64,000 nt of DNA from Spizellomyces punctatus DAOM BR117 (lineage: Eukaryota > Chytridiomycota > Chytridiomycetes > Spizellomycetales > Spizellomycetaceae): NCBI RefSeq assembly GCF_000182565.1, contig NW_015971556.1:62001-126000 (forward strand), read 5' to 3'. Shown here in pieces: positions 35,401-47,400 of this stretch. How positions within the stretch are numbered: position 1 is the stretch's first letter; the number at the start of each line of letters is the position of its first letter. The notes beneath the pieces were generated by a model. It did not search any database and was not told the origin of the DNA. It saw only the letters and a program-made list of their open reading frames with translations. The position numbers were made by a program, and so were the translations under genes.

Positions 35401-36311
35401 ATGCGGATTCGGATAGAGGATCTTGTCAATTCGTCGTCTTCTTCTTCTTCTTCTCCACCTCCTCCTGTTCCTCTTCCTTTAGTGTCTCCTCGCTCTCTTC
35501 CTCTTGATCCTGTCTCAACGCTCACTCGCCCATGCTTAAGGGACTCGTTTCAACGTCACTCTTCAGACTATTACCTTCCTCCCTCTCCTCTCCCATCTCC
35601 TTCTCTTGACGTATTGGATCGTCATCATTGGGTGGATTTTGACTTTGACTTTAGAGGAAGACGTCATGGGGATCCACGGGATTTGGGCTCTTGATTCTGC
35701 CCATTCGCAATGTTCGTCACTCCCAGCATTGGATGGAAAAGAGCGTTTCATTAGCGGAACAAGAACAGGAACGGGAACTAGAGGGCGCATTTGCTTATCC
35801 ATTAGGGACAGAATTGGCTCTCCCTTCTCCCACCTCTTCCACTTCTTCCTTTGACATTCGCTCACAACCCGCTCCTCCCGCTTCTCCCTCTGCGTCGCCC
35901 AACATGTCCCTCTCCTTTCATGGAACACATCGGCGATATCCTCCCGGTCTCAACCATTCCCCTAAATCCGCGTCGCCTCCTCCTCCTGTCGCGACAATGT
36001 CGACAACGACAGCAACAACGAGTGCCCCATCTGCATCCGCCCCGACAACAGGGACAACCCCGTCTCAAGCAACGGCGCGTCCGCGTCCGTTTAGTTGTCC
36101 CGTTCCCGGCTGCAATGCCCGCTTTACGCGCCGTGCGAATCTCCGCAGTCATGCGTCTTGCCATTCTTCGTATCGTGCCTATGGATGCAGCATGTGTCAA
36201 GCGAGATTTAGGCGTCCTCAAGAGTTGCGGCGTCATGAACGCTGTGTGCATAGGAGTGGAGTTGCTGTGACAACAGCAAAAACAACAATGACGACAGCCA
36301 AATCATTGTAA
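35401..36311 (+). CDS. C2H2 zinc-finger protein with two fingers
   Basis: The ATG at 35401 follows a pyrimidine-rich leader and opens a Ser/Pro-rich frame. The fingers lie in a different frame ending at the stop 36309-36311, so one intron is needed. A donor at 35611 (GTATTG) with the acceptor TCCCAG at 35726, or a donor at 35632, would keep phase; the exact intron is unsettled. The predicted protein is about 265 residues. Finger 1 is FSCPVPGCNARFTRRANLRS with His pair H-x4-H; finger 2 is YGCSMCQARFRRPQELRRHE with H-x4-H. Two adjacent fingers at the C-terminus after a Ser/Pro/Thr-rich activation-like region are common in fungal transcription factors. A nuclear, DNA-binding role is inferred; targets are unknown. 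Confidence 0.72.
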
Positions 36312-37179
36312 CGTGTCTTTCTATATCCTGGGGAACAGTGGTACCGGTGGTACCCGTGAGAGAGAGTGTCTGTTTTGTATTTCAGTGTGTTGGTGGATGG
36401 AGGGGTGGACAATGTAGCCTTTTTCTCTGTGTATAGAGTTTTGTATGATCTTTTGTTTTCTTTTTTTTTTTTTTTTTCTCTAGTCTTGAGACATTTGAAG
36501 GAAGGGAGAGGGATGCTTTTGTATTTTTTCTTACAACTGTACAGTAAAAAAAAGCGAGTTTTATAAATTGCTATGACAAATGCAAATCTCTGTTGTGGTG
36601 TGTGTGTGTGTGTGTGTCTGTTGGTGATGATGGAGAGCCGTGAACAAAGAGTGTGAACAGGATAGAACCAGTCACATTTTATGTTCATACTCGTGGCATT
36701 GCGTCGGATGGTCTACGTTGCTGGTCACAGTCACAATGGGTTGCAGGGCGTCAAGGAAAAGCGTTGAAAGTTGCTTCTTGTTGCGCGCGGGAGGGAGGCA
36801 ATGGGTCATTTGCACAGCAGCACAGACAACAGCGAGAAAAGTGCGCGGCGGCCATTTCCAAAAAGAGTAAAAACCCATCATCACGTGTGCGCAGAGAGTG
36901 TGATAAGCATCACGCGACAAGCCCAGTTGATGAACAAGTGTGCCCGTGGCCTTACAGGTGGTGTGCTACAGTGTGCTTGTTGTTGTTCTGGTGTTGTTCA
37001 ACTCTTGTTTTTTTCTTCTTTCTTACACTTGGTATCTGTACTGTACACACTTGCATACAGTTTACAAGCGGGCAGACTGAGAACGAGAGAGAGGCTTCCT
37101 TGTTTTCAACAAAACATCTTCACACTTGCACATTCTGTCAATTTTCGTTTTCTTCCCAACGACAAACGGACAAACCAAC
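36312..37179. other. Intergenic region
   Basis: Contains a (GT)n tract at about 36596-36617 and T-rich runs; no gene. The promoter of the MCC gene should lie in the right half. Confidence 0.6.
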
Positions 37180-39872
37180 ATGTTTTCAATGCTCTACATT
37201 TCCTCACGCATGACCATGACGGGACGGGTGGTGTCGAGTAGGTGGAGAATGAGTTATCGAGCAGGTACGTGTATTGGTGCAATGGTGTTGTCCGCCTTCC
37301 TCACGGACAATGGTTGCTCATCCCTCTGTACACTTTTTCTCTCTTTAAATTTCGCAATTGACAGCCTCGACAACACCCACCCACCCCCACTTTAACAAAA
37401 TCCTCATTGCAAACCGCGGTGAAATCGCCTGCAGAATCATGCGCACCGCCAAACGCCTCGGCGTCAAAACCGTCGCAGTCTACAGTTCCGCCGACGCGTC
37501 CGCCATGCACGTCCAAATGGCCGACGAAGCCTACCACATTGGCCCTGCACCTTCTTCTGAAAGTTACTTGAACGCGAACCGGATTCTGGATGTAGCCCAC
37601 AAGAGCGGCGCGCAGGCCATTCATCCCGGGTACGGCTTCCTATCCGAAAACGCGGCCTTTGCGACTCAAGTCACCGAATCTGGTCTAGTGTTTATTGGAC
37701 CCCCTGCTCAAGCGATTCTATCCATGGGGTCCAAAAGTGAGAGTAAAAAGATTATGCAGGATGCAAGTGTGCCTGTTGTGCCAGGGTACCATGGTGAGGA
37801 ACAGAGTGTGGAGAGATTACAAGCCGAGGCGGAGAGGATTGGGTATCCGGTTTTGATCAAGGCGGTCAAAGGGGGTGGTGGCAAGGTGGGAAATAAAAAC
37901 GTTTTTTCGAAATGTGTCATCGTTATTATAAAACGGGCCCGTCAACTCACTTTTTGATGTATAGGGCATGCGGATTGTGGAAACACCCCAAGATTTCAAA
38001 GACATGCTCGAGTCTGCCAAACGGGAAGCCACCAAATCGTTTGGAGACGATACAGTCCTTGTCGAAAAATACCTTACTCGACCCCGGTACCCATCTCCCT
38101 TTGTTCCTCGAACGTTTTACGACATACGCTAACTTCCCACTTTCCGACATTTTTTAGCCACGTCGAAGTACAAGTCTTTGCCGACACCCACGGAAACGCC
38201 GTCTACCTCTTTGAACGTGACTGCAGCGTACAAAGACGACACCAAAAAGTCCTTGAAGAAGCACCTGCTCCGGGTTTGTCCCCGGAATTACGGGCATCGT
38301 TGGGTGCCAAGGCGGTTGCGGCTGCAAAAGCGGTGAATTATGTTGGAGCTGGGACGGTGGAATTTATTTTGGATACGCTTGATGATCGGTTTTATTTTAT
38401 GGAGATGAATACTCGGTAGGTTTTTGTTTACGCCTCTATTCCGACTGTCACAACACACAGAGATAGTTTTCCGCATATGCGCGCTTTGCGTACGCACGCG
38501 CACACGCACATGCACAGTTCATTAAGACAGTGCATACAATCCCATATGTACTCTCCACACACCACTAACATTGCCACTCCCCCCTAGACTCCAAGTAGAA
38601 CACCCCGTAACAGAAATGATAACAAACACCGACCTCGTCGAATGGCAACTCCTCGTCGCATCCGGGAACCCCCTCCCAAAAACCCAATCCTCACTAGAAA
38701 TATCCGGACACGCCTTTGAAGCTCGTATTTATGCCGAGAACCCTGCCAAAGGGTTTTTACCCGATACGGGCAAGCTTTTTTATATGAAGATGCCTGATGC
38801 TGCGCCGAATGTGCGGGTTGAGACGGGTGTGAGGCAGGGGGATGATGTGAGTGTTTATTATGGTATGTTTTATTGTTTCTTTTTTTATGGGTTTTGGAGG
38901 GGGAGGGTTTTTGTTGATACGAGTTTTTTTTTTTTTTTCTTTTAGATCCCATGATTTCGAAACTGGTTGTGTCGGGTCCGAACCGTACTGAAGCGCTACG
39001 CACGCTACGTAACGCATTAAATGATTTCCACGTAGGTTTTATTCAATATCCTTGTTTCCCATTGCCCTCTTTGCCAAACATTAAGGAATCCCCAAATCTC
39101 ATTGCATTTTTGTGATTACGGTATTTAGGTCGCAGGTCCAACAACCAATATCCCCTTCCTAACCTCCCTGGCTACCCACCCCTCCTTTATCTCTGGAGAC
39201 ATTTCGACGTCATTTATAGCCGACCACGCTGACACGCTTTCGTTATCTGCACCCATCACCCACGAAACCCTCGCTCAAGCCGCCATGGGTCTCGTCTCAA
39301 CTTGTTCCAAAACACCAACAGAAACAACACCGTGGACAACTCTCCCTTCATTCCGCCTCAACCACCCCCAGACCCGAACTCTAACCCTCCACGACCAAAA
39401 CTCGACTCCCCACAAAGTCACAGTCACCACAGACCCCCAAACCCAAACCCACACTCTCACCACCAAAACCCCCACATCAACACGTACATTCTCGTCCGTA
39501 ACAGCTCATTACAACCCCACCACCCAAATCCTAACCACAACCCTCGACTCAACCCGTCTTACAACCCCCTTTATCCAAACAGACCAAACCCTCCACCTCC
39601 CACCCATAACGCTATCCATCCCAACCATAACCCACACCCACGCAGAAACGAGTGCAAACACAATAAAGACTCCCATGCCGTGCAAGATTTCCGCTATACA
39701 TGTCGTAAAAGGCGATACGGTTAAAAAAGGTCAAGTGGTCCTCGTGTTGGAAGCAATGAAAATGGAGCATGTTGTTAGAGCTCCTGGGGATGGAATTGTT
39801 AAGAGGGTTTTTGGAGTGGTTGGGGATGTTGTTCCTGAGGGACGGGTTTTGGTTGAGTTTGGTCAGGTTTAG
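37180..39872 (+). CDS. 3-methylcrotonyl-CoA carboxylase alpha (biotin-carrying) subunit
   Basis: Biotin-dependent carboxylase subunit of leucine breakdown in the mitochondrial matrix; it carboxylates biotin with ATP and bicarbonate for transfer to 3-methylcrotonyl-CoA by the beta subunit, which is not in this window. Seven exons: 37180-37264, 37365-37885, 37965-38086, 38158-38415, 38588-38862, 38946-39031 and 39129-39872; about 696 residues, normal for the family. Exon 1 encodes a Met/Ser/Arg-rich presequence ([20 protein letters not shown]). Then: biotin carboxylase core [36 protein letters not shown], the ATP-grasp loop [55 protein letters not shown] and [11 protein letters not shown]. The biotinyl domain carries [11 protein letters not shown] with the acceptor Lys at about residue 659. 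The match is closer to MCC alpha than to propionyl- or acetyl-CoA carboxylase, e.g. DLVEWQL and [13 protein letters not shown]. Confidence 0.94.
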
Positions 39873-40289
39873 ATTTTGGTTTTCTGTTTGTGTGTGTTTG
39901 GTTGGTCTGTTTTGTTTGTTTGTTATCTTGCTATACATGTCGTTCATCAAAAACCCAAGTGGTGTCCTTTTTTTTTTTGGACGCAAATTGGTAGAGTTGC
40001 CTGTGTGATGATGGAATGGCTGTGAGGGATTGATACGGTAGGAGCATATTGCATGAACCTAAAATGCATACTCACAAAAATTTAAAGTAAATGATGCTAC
40101 TTTTTTTGTTTTTTATCGCCATAACTATTCTGTGTTTTCTTTGACGACATTCAAAATAAATAGCATATTGCCAAAAAGAAAAAAAAAATAAAAACAATTA
40201 TTTGCAACTCTGTTTAAAAGATTATATAACAAAGCTATAATGTTGAGTGTTACAATTACTTGCATAAAACAAAAACACCTCAAAACATT

Positions 40290-40765
40290 GAGTTACGAAC
40301 CTCTCTTTCCTCGCCTTGTCAATTATCATTGCATATACCCTATTACATACCATTCAATAGAGTAAGCATTTTAAAAAGAAGGTTGGTATAATGTCATGAA
40401 CAATGTTGCGAATCTTTTTTTTTTTTGTCCGTTGAAACATTCACTATTGGGTTGATAGCTATGACTTTAAACATTCAAGCTAAATCAACATTTTAAGAAA
40501 CTAAAAACTTGCATTAAACAAACGTACATAAAAACCAAATGCAGTTACGTATCTCCTTTTGGCATGTACATTTAACGTATGCGTTATGTTTAAATTCAAA
40601 CATATCGACAAAACAAAACCTAGACATCAACATCATGTTCTTGGTTACGAATTCTCTTTTCCTTGCTTCTACCATTTGTCGTATACGCCATTGCGTAACA
40701 TTCACGAGAGCGTAAAACACTTTTAAACAACAAAATACTTTACAATGCCATGAACTGTGTTACGA
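40290..40765. repeat. Degenerate direct repeat pair, about 354 bp apart
   Basis: Segments 40290-40415 and 40644-40765 share the order GTTACGAA..CTCTTTCC..., ATAC/GCC, TAA..TTTTAAA, TA..ATG.CATGAAC..TGTT.CGAA with many substitutions and gaps. No coding potential. Confidence 0.55.
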
Positions 40766-41124
40766 AAAAAAAACCTCATTAAGCTGGTGAGGTATGTTAA
40801 AACTCGTAAAAAAAACCCCCATAAGCCGTATAAAAATAAAAAAAAAACATACAATATAGAAAAGTGTCTCGTTACTGTATGTTCAAAAGCATGTTGGAAC
40901 ACACAACCTTATGCAAATATGTTGTTTCGAGGTAGTATCATAAAGTATTTCTATATTCGGTTCGGTGTGTACGTCGCATCTGATATATGTTTTCACAAAA
41001 CCTCTTTACAACCCATAAACAAATGCTTGACGATTCGGAACGAAAAGTCATTAAAAAGACATGGCAAGATATGAACTGAATTGTTTCCACTTGGATGGAC
41101 CCTAAAATTGTAAGTTCGAAAACC

Positions 41125-41810
41125 AGGTATTTCTATATTTGGTTCGCTGTACACATTCCATCTTATTACGCTTTCATAAATCCTTTTGTTTATTCAATCA
41201 ATTTGTACCGTAAACAAAACGTCTGAATGTGCAAGAAGACAACAGCAATGACAAGCATGGAAGGCTACGCACAAAAAATGTTTTATGTAATAAAGACTGA
41301 CATGTTCTTGTGTCTGGGTGTGAGGTGTGAATGGACATTTTCCCGGTTCAAGGATATAGTAGAATTAAATTCAGATTTCGATTCGGGACGTGGACGCTTG
41401 CATCCGCTATACATTCGTAACCCGTTTTGTTTATGATATCCAATTGTACTGTACACAATCATTTAAAATGTTGGACAAGATAACTGAAATAAATGGAAGC
41501 TACACACCGGAAGGGTTTGTAACGGAGACTGACATGTTCATGTAGGCTGAATAGACATTTTCGATTCAAGCATAGAGCAGATCAAATTCAGAGGTTGTTA
41601 AAATGGTTCGGCGTGCATCTAATGTATATTCATTAACCGTTCTGTTTATGATATCCAATTGTACCGTTTCGAGGATATAGCAGATCAAACTCAGACCTTG
41701 TTAAAATGGTTTCGGTTAAGGCCGATAAATGCATCTGAGTGATACCCATTCACGTTTTTATTTATGATATTCAATTGTACCGTACACACTTTATCTGAAT
41801 GTCCGAGAGG
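41125..41810. repeat. Degenerate repeat cluster around a CAATTGTACCGTACAC motif
   Basis: The motif CAATTGTACCGTACAC or a close variant recurs at about 41200, 41440, 41655 and 41770. Each time it follows a T-rich TTTATGATAT block and precedes related text (CTGAATG, GATATAGCAGATCAAA, TTGTTAAAATGGTT). Spacing is irregular, about 115-240 bp, so this is an eroded tandem array. Confidence 0.55.
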
Positions 41811-42261
41811 AGAAAACGTAATGTTTGTAATGTTCGATATAGGATATGGAAAATTTTTCTTTCCAACCTAGTTTCTCGTCCAATCCCATGCCCATTACAA
41901 ACTGAAAAACCAAAGACAGTCCACATCGACATATTCAGAAATCCAAAAACAAAAGAAACAACCATAACTCCACGTTTTTAAAATACATTTTTTTTATACA
42001 AACGACCAAACATGCTTTTCGTCAGTCATGTTATATACAAAGAAAAACAATCAAAACATCAGATACACAATTTTTCATCTACAGAATCATACAAGGGGGG
42101 CTTTTGTTTACAATCAAGAATGGGGGATCATCTTTACAAAGGAAAAAAGAACAGATATAAACTGCCAGAATTAAAAGCAACCTGTTGCTTTTATTTTGTC
42201 CGTTTTTTTTTTGTTTTTTCGCATTCGCTTTTCTTTTTCTCGGGGGGGCTATTGTTTTTTC

Positions 42262-43379
42262 TTACAATAGGGCCATGGCGGCTGCAGCTGCAGCAGCCAA
42301 GACGGCAGTAGCAGCTTTAATGGGAGCTACATTGTCCGATCCAGAGACGGGGGGATTGGGAGCTATAACAAAAAATGGAGATCAGCAAAATCGCATCAAA
42401 GAAAACAGTCAAAAGTGAGAAACGTTATGCAAAGACAAAAAACTTACATTTAGTCGCCGCGGCAGTCTTGTTCGCCCCATGTGTCTTTGTCTTTGTCGTA
42501 GTCTTTGACGCTGGAGGCTCCGCCTTTGGCCCAGGCCCAGGCGTAGGCGCCTGAGTCTGTTTCGGCGCCTGAGGAGGAGGCAACGGAATGGGACCCCCCT
42601 GTGTCGGAAGCGGTCCGGGCGGTCCGGGCGGTCCGGGCGTAGCGGGCGGTGGAAGGGGGGCTCGAGTCGGTGGAGGAGGGACTGCAGTTTTCCCTGGACC
42701 AGGCGCCCCAGGACCAGGCGCCCCAGGACCAGGCGCCCCGGGACCGTCTTGGAGGGCTTTGACGGCTACATCTGAGCATTCGAGGTAGAATCCTCCGTCT
42801 TCTTGTGAGGCCCACATCCATTGCAGAACGGCGGCGTTGGACGTTTTGCCGGCAGGAAGGGCAACACTCGAACCTAAAACGAAAAATACAAAAAAAAGTG
42901 TCAGGCACACTTACACACATAAAAACCCACAGCTTACAACAAGAACATACCATTCTTTGAAACATCAAGCCCATTCGCCAAAACCTGGAACGCCTGTCCA
43001 GGAGCCCACTGAATCGCCAACCGGACACCCGGAGCAGAAACATGCGGAATCGTCACGGCCCATTTAACATCAATGTTCTGACCAGCCGTTAACGTCTTTG
43101 AAATCGGGCCAGCAGTCGAATTCGCACATCCAGCGAGTTGCTCAGCTGTAGGCGGAAAGTTTCCAAATTTTGGACCGGGGGCAAGTCCTTGTCCAGCTAA
43201 TAATAAAAAGCATACACAAAAAGTGTTTAAGCAAAAAAACCATTTACGCCCCATCTCCAAAAACTAAAATTCAAAAAACTTTTGTTACCTCTAGGCTTTG
43301 GATCTACCAAGATGGCATGTCCATCCACCAAACATGCAGCCGCAGTAGCCACAAGCGCATAGAAACCAAGATGAACCAT
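42262..43379 (-). CDS. GPI-anchored secreted LPMO-like (copper histidine-brace type) protein
   Basis: Four exons, 43289-43379, 42951-43196, 42448-42873 and 42262-42362, give 287 residues. A signal peptide (residues 1-20, ending LVDG) is followed by a His that would become the mature N-terminus (HAILVDPKPRAG), the arrangement of lytic polysaccharide monooxygenases and related copper proteins. A second His sits in VKWAVTIPHVSAPG (residue 82), two Cys (about 54 and 150) can pair, and a core VALPAGKTSNAAVLQWMWAS then DGGFYLECSDVAV follows. Next comes a Gly/Pro-rich linker with PGPGA repeats, then a Ser/Asn patch and a hydrophobic C-terminal tail (AATAVLAAAAAAAMALL) typical of a GPI-anchor signal. 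Likely at the cell surface or wall. It could be an oxidative polysaccharide enzyme, or a copper-binding relative of the BIM1/X325 type; sequence alone does not decide. The ATG at 43379 begins the signal peptide. Confidence 0.78.
42696..42740. repeat. 15-bp coding repeat, three copies
   Basis: Three near-identical copies of GGACCAGGCGCCCCA inside the LPMO-like gene, encoding repeated PGPGA in the linker. Confidence 0.9.
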
Positions 43380-44471
43380 AATGCACCAAAAACTGTACGT
43401 GTGTGTGTGTGTGTGTGTGTGTGTGCAAATTACAATATAACAAAAAAAAGAGAGAAACCAAAAAGCCAACACAAGCTCTTTGTTCAAAAACAACCAAAAC
43501 GTTATTTTTTTTTACAAAGAGAACGAGAGAAATCCTCATAAACCACTCAACCTTAAATACCACACAAAAAAAGACAAACGCTGTATGCTTTTACTTGCAA
43601 TCCTACATATACTACATACCCGTATGCAAAGCAGTACAGGGTACCTCCATTACAACAAGTCCCGAACCTTTTCAACCCAACTAGATGTATATATCCAACA
43701 CATGAAACCCCATACCAATGTCAACTACCCATGCAAAGCTTTGCTCGGAACATAACAAACAAGGAAGCATTAAGAAAACCTCAACGATAGAAATAGAATG
43801 GCTGGTGTTGATACTCGTTTGATGTTTTTACCTTTTCCCCATATAACCTCAACATTAGAACACAGAACACACTCAATTCTAAAACAAACACTGAACGCAA
43901 ATGCCCTTCCTCCCCCCAACCTCGTATCAGTTCCCCCCCACCATCTACACACTCCGGATCCACATATCCAAATTCCCCCCAAAAAAAAATCCACAGAAAC
44001 CCAAAGCACCGTATAAAAGTTTAAAAAAAAACGCCCCAATCGTATGATTCCCGGATATTCGTGTTTCCACTCAGTTTTAAAAAGTAACGACAATTGTAAG
44101 TAATCACGTGGATAGGGTGAGACACGCACTCTGTTAACGTTCAGTAAAAACTAGCCAACTTGGATGTGCCCCGACTTTGACTTGACACAACACACATTCC
44201 CAAAACTGTCCGTTCTCGAGTTTTAACATATCAGTAGGGTGGATGCGGCGTTTAATGGGCATGCATGTCTTGCCCACTTTAAAACACTGTGAGTAGATGG
44301 CCGTTAGACATATCAAAGAAAAAAACAAACGTATAGACACCTCCCGGGATCCTTCAAGAAAAAAATGCTAATTACAACACAATACCATTCTACCAAAATA
44401 TATACAATATACCAAAAAAAAAAAAACGTAGCCCATAACCCAAAACTCATCCACCACTACTCCATCCCTCT
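43380..44471. other. Intergenic region with GT microsatellite
   Basis: A (GT)n tract lies at about 43399-43425. No supported gene. A small minus-strand frame at 44134-44340 with a hydrophobic start was considered and rejected. Confidence 0.5.
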
Positions 44472-47400
44472 TCAGCGCATAAAACAGGTCACCTCACTCC
44501 AAAGCCAAAACGAAATAGTATTAACAACGTCATTGATATGCTGATACTCCACTTCATCCGCCACTCCCTCTCTAGAGACCGCAGAGACTTCACACACCAT
44601 GTCCCGAGAATCAAGTGGATTGCGATTCAGAGCCTCTGACATATTCGCGCCCATCGATGCTTCAGTGCTCGACCCTGATAGTGGTGTTTGAGGTTCATCG
44701 GTGCCAACAACGCTTCCACCCGCTAGGGATAAAGGTATGGGTGCCGCCAGTGGCAAAAGATTCAATGCGCCTACATGACGGGAAGTCACATCGGCTTCAG
44801 ATGTAGGAGAAACGGGGCTAACGTCGGATCGCACAGGTGACAGCACGAAATGGAGCAGATAGTCCCCGTTATGCGGATTAAAGAGCACCAAATGACGCCG
44901 CCCAGTCGCGCTGTCATCTACAAGATCGCGGGCCGTGTAGGAATAGTATGATTTTAGGTAATCGAGCAGCCTGAGCCAGGGAACTGCCTGGCTGTTGAAC
45001 AGATCTGCGAGATCTGGATCGATATCAAGTAGAGACCGGGAATTCGGCGCAATCTTTTCCAAAAACAGTTTTGTCCATTCACACATCCCGTCATCGATAG
45101 GAGCGCTGTCAGGAGATTCCGGGTTGGCGGCTGCCAAGGAAACAGGATCTTGGGCTTTTAGTAATTGCCGCCACAAATTATCACGCCCATAGTATCGCAG
45201 AGCCTTTTCAAACAGAGGACATGTTGTCAGAGTCAAACCATGATGTAAATACAGCAGTAGTGCCCCTTACCTGCTCAACCAACCGCTCCACTTTTCGCTC
45301 CGCGTGCCGCACAATATCCTTCAAGTAATACCCCCCAGCCAAATACTCATGCAGTGGATCAAACATCATCGCCGTTCCCATAACAGATGACCGACTATTA
45401 TCCAAATCACGATGCGGGAAGACGTTCTTCATATTGACAACCAATAGGAAATAACGCAAGTTGAGTTTAGCGGACGTTGATGACGCTCCGGCACTTCCTT
45501 TACGTTGATGGACACGTTGTTCTTCACGGAGCGTGGCAGTATCCGTAGCACTGTCTTCAACAGTCGAATACACCACGATAGTGTATACAGTCTCTGGACC
45601 CTCGACGGCATCGTCAAAGGTGCCACTTCCAGGTCGGCTGAAATCTGGCGTAGTGGATGTAAGAGAGCACGCGATAGGCTGGCCCTGGTAAACAATAGGG
45701 AAAAACCCGTAGCGCAATGGGTTCTTGAGAATATACTGGAACAGCGAACTCGATACTTGGCCATCATCAATGGCGCAAGACCCATGATGAATCCGGGAAC
45801 ATGCAAAATTGGCTTTACGCGGGTTGAAGAGCATAAAAGCCTTCATCACCAAGAGAAGATCCACCGGAGTTGGCTGTCGTACGCGACGTTCCAAGATATT
45901 TTGAAAATATCTCAAATGGAAATCGTACGAATCTACCATGAAACCAAAAAATCAGTTCAGAGCAGGGAAAGATCCAAATAAACACCAACACTGCGCAAAA
46001 ACACACACAACTCACATGAATTAACATGAACAAGGGCCTTTAGATTTGCACACGCACTCATAAAATCGTCCGATGCGTCCTTTTGATCCTTCTCTCGCGC
46101 CTCGACTGCAGCATCCACATGCCCACCAATGCCCTCTGAATAGCTCAGAGTGTACAGGTTAACGCAACCAAAAATCCCGTCCACGCCAACCTGCGCAATC
46201 AAAACCCCAGTGCTAAACCAGCGCACGAGATACGTTACATCTGCATCAACACAGAGACGATTTGAAATCCAGAATTTCGGCGTGACGCTCGAAGAAGCCG
46301 CAAACAAAGTGCCGCCAGTTCCACTAGTCACAGTATCAAGCCCTAAATGCCGTAGATATGCAACGTAATCCCGTAAATAAGTATCGATCAATTCGCGATA
46401 CCACCGCATCGTCGTCTCATCGTCAACTGAATTTGAGTTTATCCATCCCGACGAAGTGGCCTGACTGGCATTGGAGAGCAGAGGGGTTGGTGCAGTAGCA
46501 GATGACAGCTCCTTTCCTACGGGCGTATCCAAACTTCCTGGTATTCCGCTTGAAGGCAGATTGAGAGATTGACCCAAAAGCTGGTCACGAATTTCCGTAA
46601 ACAACAGAGGGTATTTTACAAAGTGCAACAACCGAACGGAGCGCAATATCTCCGCCATGTCAGACGCACTAATAAAGACTGGACCCGTGGTACCCTTACC
46701 ACCTGCACTGTCAGGCCGGTCACCTTCCCCCTGACCAGTAAACACGGATGGGACCGAAGGAGTCAAGTGCCCGGCAGAAAGACCACCATCGCGCCGGTTC
46801 ATACGTATGTGCCGCACAAACCAGTCCAGAAATTCTACAGCATGTTTTTGCAAAGTATCCACGTCCATGCCGTATCCAACCCGAATTCCCGCATCGGTTG
46901 TCGTGACCACAGCGCCCGACGTGCCCTTTTCCACCATGGGTGTTCCAGGTGTCGTCACAGTCCTTTGAGCAAAATGCGTCGCCATGGCCATAGCCACAGA
47001 ATCTCCTCCGTAGCTTGCAGGCACGGGCTGCTCTGGATCTGACCTTTGCTTGGGTACTCTGAAATTAAGCTGACGCGTTGTTCCCAATTGTTGCAACGAA
47101 GCAAACTCCTTTTCCAAAAATTGAATACGCAGGTTGTTCCAGCTCAATATCCGCAGAATCTGGCTGAATACTAGATCGCAATACGCACGATTCCAGTTAT
47201 ATGTAAAAACGCCGAGTTGCTCGTTTTCCATGGATAGCACTAGAAAACTGCTCCTGCTCCCCAACTCCAATACGGCGGGATGCAGGTTACCAGAAAATAA
47301 CACGACTTCATCCATCGGAGATTTGGGTCCGGAAGATGTCGCTAGAGTTGCAGCTTGGAAACCCCTAGATGGGCGTCGGTGATGCGGCGGAAATGAAACT

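Larger units (their letters stand above)
39873..42261. other. Long AT-rich intergenic region with decayed repeats
   Basis: About 2.4 kb without a gene between convergent genes. It is markedly more AT-rich than its surroundings and holds two sets of degenerate direct repeats (listed separately). Confidence 0.6.

Noticed and set aside
44134-44340. Small minus-strand frame with hydrophobic start and several Cys
   Set aside because: No ATG at the start, no splice support and no known family; too short to judge.
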